Part shown: positions 63,201 to 64,000 of the stretch, piece after piece
How positions within the stretch are numbered: position 1 is the first letter of the stretch
How the letters are laid out: each line of letters starts with the position of its first letter
Assembly: GCA_030077755.1 (NCBI GenBank)
Contig: JAQJZZ010000021.1
Coordinates: 1,116,001 to 1,180,000, forward strand
Length of the DNA: 64,000 nucleotides
Reading direction: 5' to 3'
Source: Filosporella fistucella
Lineage: Eukaryota > Ascomycota > Leotiomycetes > Helotiales
Position numbers and translations under genes: made by a program
The notes under the pieces: generated by a model
Told to the model about the DNA's origin: nothing
The model's database searches: none
What the model saw: only the letters and a program-made list of their open reading frames with translations

Positions 63201-63661
63201 CGAAAGCATATTTCTGGAAGAGTATCGTCTCGTACTACGATGGTGACCCTAGCGCTCAAGAGTATATTGAGTATGCAATGGATTACATCAACGGTCTGGA
63301 TAGACAGAAAGATAGAGAGTATAATCTCATTCAGGAGTGGTTTAATGCTGGGTTGGTGAAACCATGTGCACAAACTACGGAAGCCTACAAGGGGGCACCA
63401 CCACAAACATCAATATCATCAGATGGCCAGAAGCAGAACCGTAGGAAACGCGTGTGCTGCCTCTGTAAATGCAAGGGTTGTAAGGGCTGTAGATGCAAGA
63501 AGTCTAAGAAAGGGATAAAATCAAAATTTGACAAGAAAAAACCCAGCGGCACGACCAATGGAGCTAAGGCCCCCACAATAGAAGACTCCGTCGTCGAAAG
63601 GGACCACAAATGGATAATTTTCGAGCAGCCAAGGATCTCAAAGGGCAAAAAGTCAAAGTAG
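60250..63661 (+). CDS. Large coiled-coil protein with TPR-like module and Cys/Lys-rich tail, function unknown
   Basis: Four exons, 60250-61398, 61453-62752, 62799-62954 and 63000-63661, give 1088 residues; all introns are GT-AG and phases agree. Residues 1 to about 375 are Pro/Ser/Thr-rich and disordered, with a basic start (MPTRKKQGNRSPRKGAK). A long coiled coil follows (about 430-860), with Lys/Glu-rich heptads such as EIEKLKKELAEYRTKANDLE and LRKENHELKEMNKKMR. Residues about 875-990 form a helical TPR-like module (AVLAADEAIQEAEALDKPRC YAKAYFWKSI). The last part has seven cysteines in 14 residues (about 1021-1034: CCLCKCKGCKGCRC) set among Lys and Arg. That tail could bind metal, nucleic acid or membrane after lipidation; none is proven. 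The whole plan is unlike any family I can name. Confidence 0.8.
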
Positions 63662-64000
63662 CATGGAAGAGGTATACAAAATCTTGCTGTGACAACAGGA
63701 AAAGGCAAACGATAGAACAGTTTAACTCATATACTAGAGGGCTCGCCGGCTTATGAAAAAGGGTAAGGATGCCGTTCTTAACACCGGCAGGGAGGAAATC
63801 GATCCAATGTTTGATGTACCGGTGAAGACGAAAGGGGAGGAGACTTCCTCTAGGTTGTCGACTTACCGTTTGATGGTACTGTATCCGGCGTTCTGTATGA
63901 ATCATTTATTAATTCCATAGTTGATCCATATTCTCATTTGCGAGATGCTCAGAGTGGTAATATGCTGCTGAAAGGGACATCCCAAAACCATCCTGCAATA
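63662..64000. other. Right edge
   Basis: 3' flank of the preceding gene. Nothing is recognised before the window ends. Confidence 0.5.

Overview
The window is nuclear DNA of a filamentous ascomycete. The genes carry short GT-AG introns (about 45-150 bp) with fungal branch sites, and the families are typical Pezizomycotina ones: Zn2Cys6 regulator, Pth11-type rhodopsin domain, fungal nitrite reductase, Vps62. The overall look suggests Leotiomycetes/Helotiales (Botrytis or Sclerotinia relatives), but this is an inference from gene style, not a search. There are no prokaryotic features, no CRISPR, no rRNA and no intact transposon that I can recognise. Sixteen protein genes can be modelled with closed reading frames and good splice sites.

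Layout. 1.5-3.5 kb: hexose transporter (+). 5.4-6.2 kb: small secreted Ser/Thr-rich protein (+). 7.1-9.8 kb: a striking gene (-) that fuses a Pth11-type rhodopsin-like seven-helix domain to a fucose-permease-type MFS transporter. 12.7-15.4 kb: Zn2Cys6 transcription factor (-) with a polyglutamine tract, followed by about 5 kb without a convincing gene. 20.7-21.6 kb: secreted alpha-carbonic anhydrase (-). 23.5-24.3 kb: four-helix membrane protein (-). 26.9-28.0 kb: cyclase-family enzyme (+). 28.7-29.5 kb: LITAF-like zinc-ribbon protein (-). 32.0-33.6 kb: signal peptide plus Cys-rich ectodomain plus about seven helices (-), a possible receptor. 34.0-35.25 kb: FAD-monooxygenase-like protein with degraded motifs (-). 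35.8-36.6 kb: short-chain dehydrogenase (-). 37.2-40.7 kb: assimilatory nitrite reductase (-), with a NirA-type site and GATA sites upstream. 42.4-44.9 kb: dynamin-like GTPase (-) with a GC-AG intron. 45.9-47.6 kb: Vps62-like protein (-). 50.3-55.3 kb: ABCC multidrug transporter (-, 13 exons). 55.8-57.0 kb: NAD(P)-dependent reductase (-). 58.5-59.9 and 60.25-63.7 kb: two same-strand proteins of unknown function that share a C-terminal helical (TPR-like) module; the second ends in a dense Cys/Lys-rich tail.

How the genes relate. Most look like independent genes. The carbon-uptake and sensing genes (hexose transporter, receptor-transporter fusion) and the Zn2Cys6 factor share the left third. 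The ABC exporter and the reductase lie head to tail on one strand and may form a small export/metabolism pair. The nitrite reductase carries its own nitrogen-control sites. No nitrate reductase or nitrate transporter lies in the window.

The best candidates for something undescribed are the receptor-transporter fusion at 7.1-9.8 kb, the two proteins at 58-64 kb, and the Cys-rich seven-helix protein at 32-33.6 kb. Gene models were built by hand from reading frame and splice consensus; no alignment or expression data were available.
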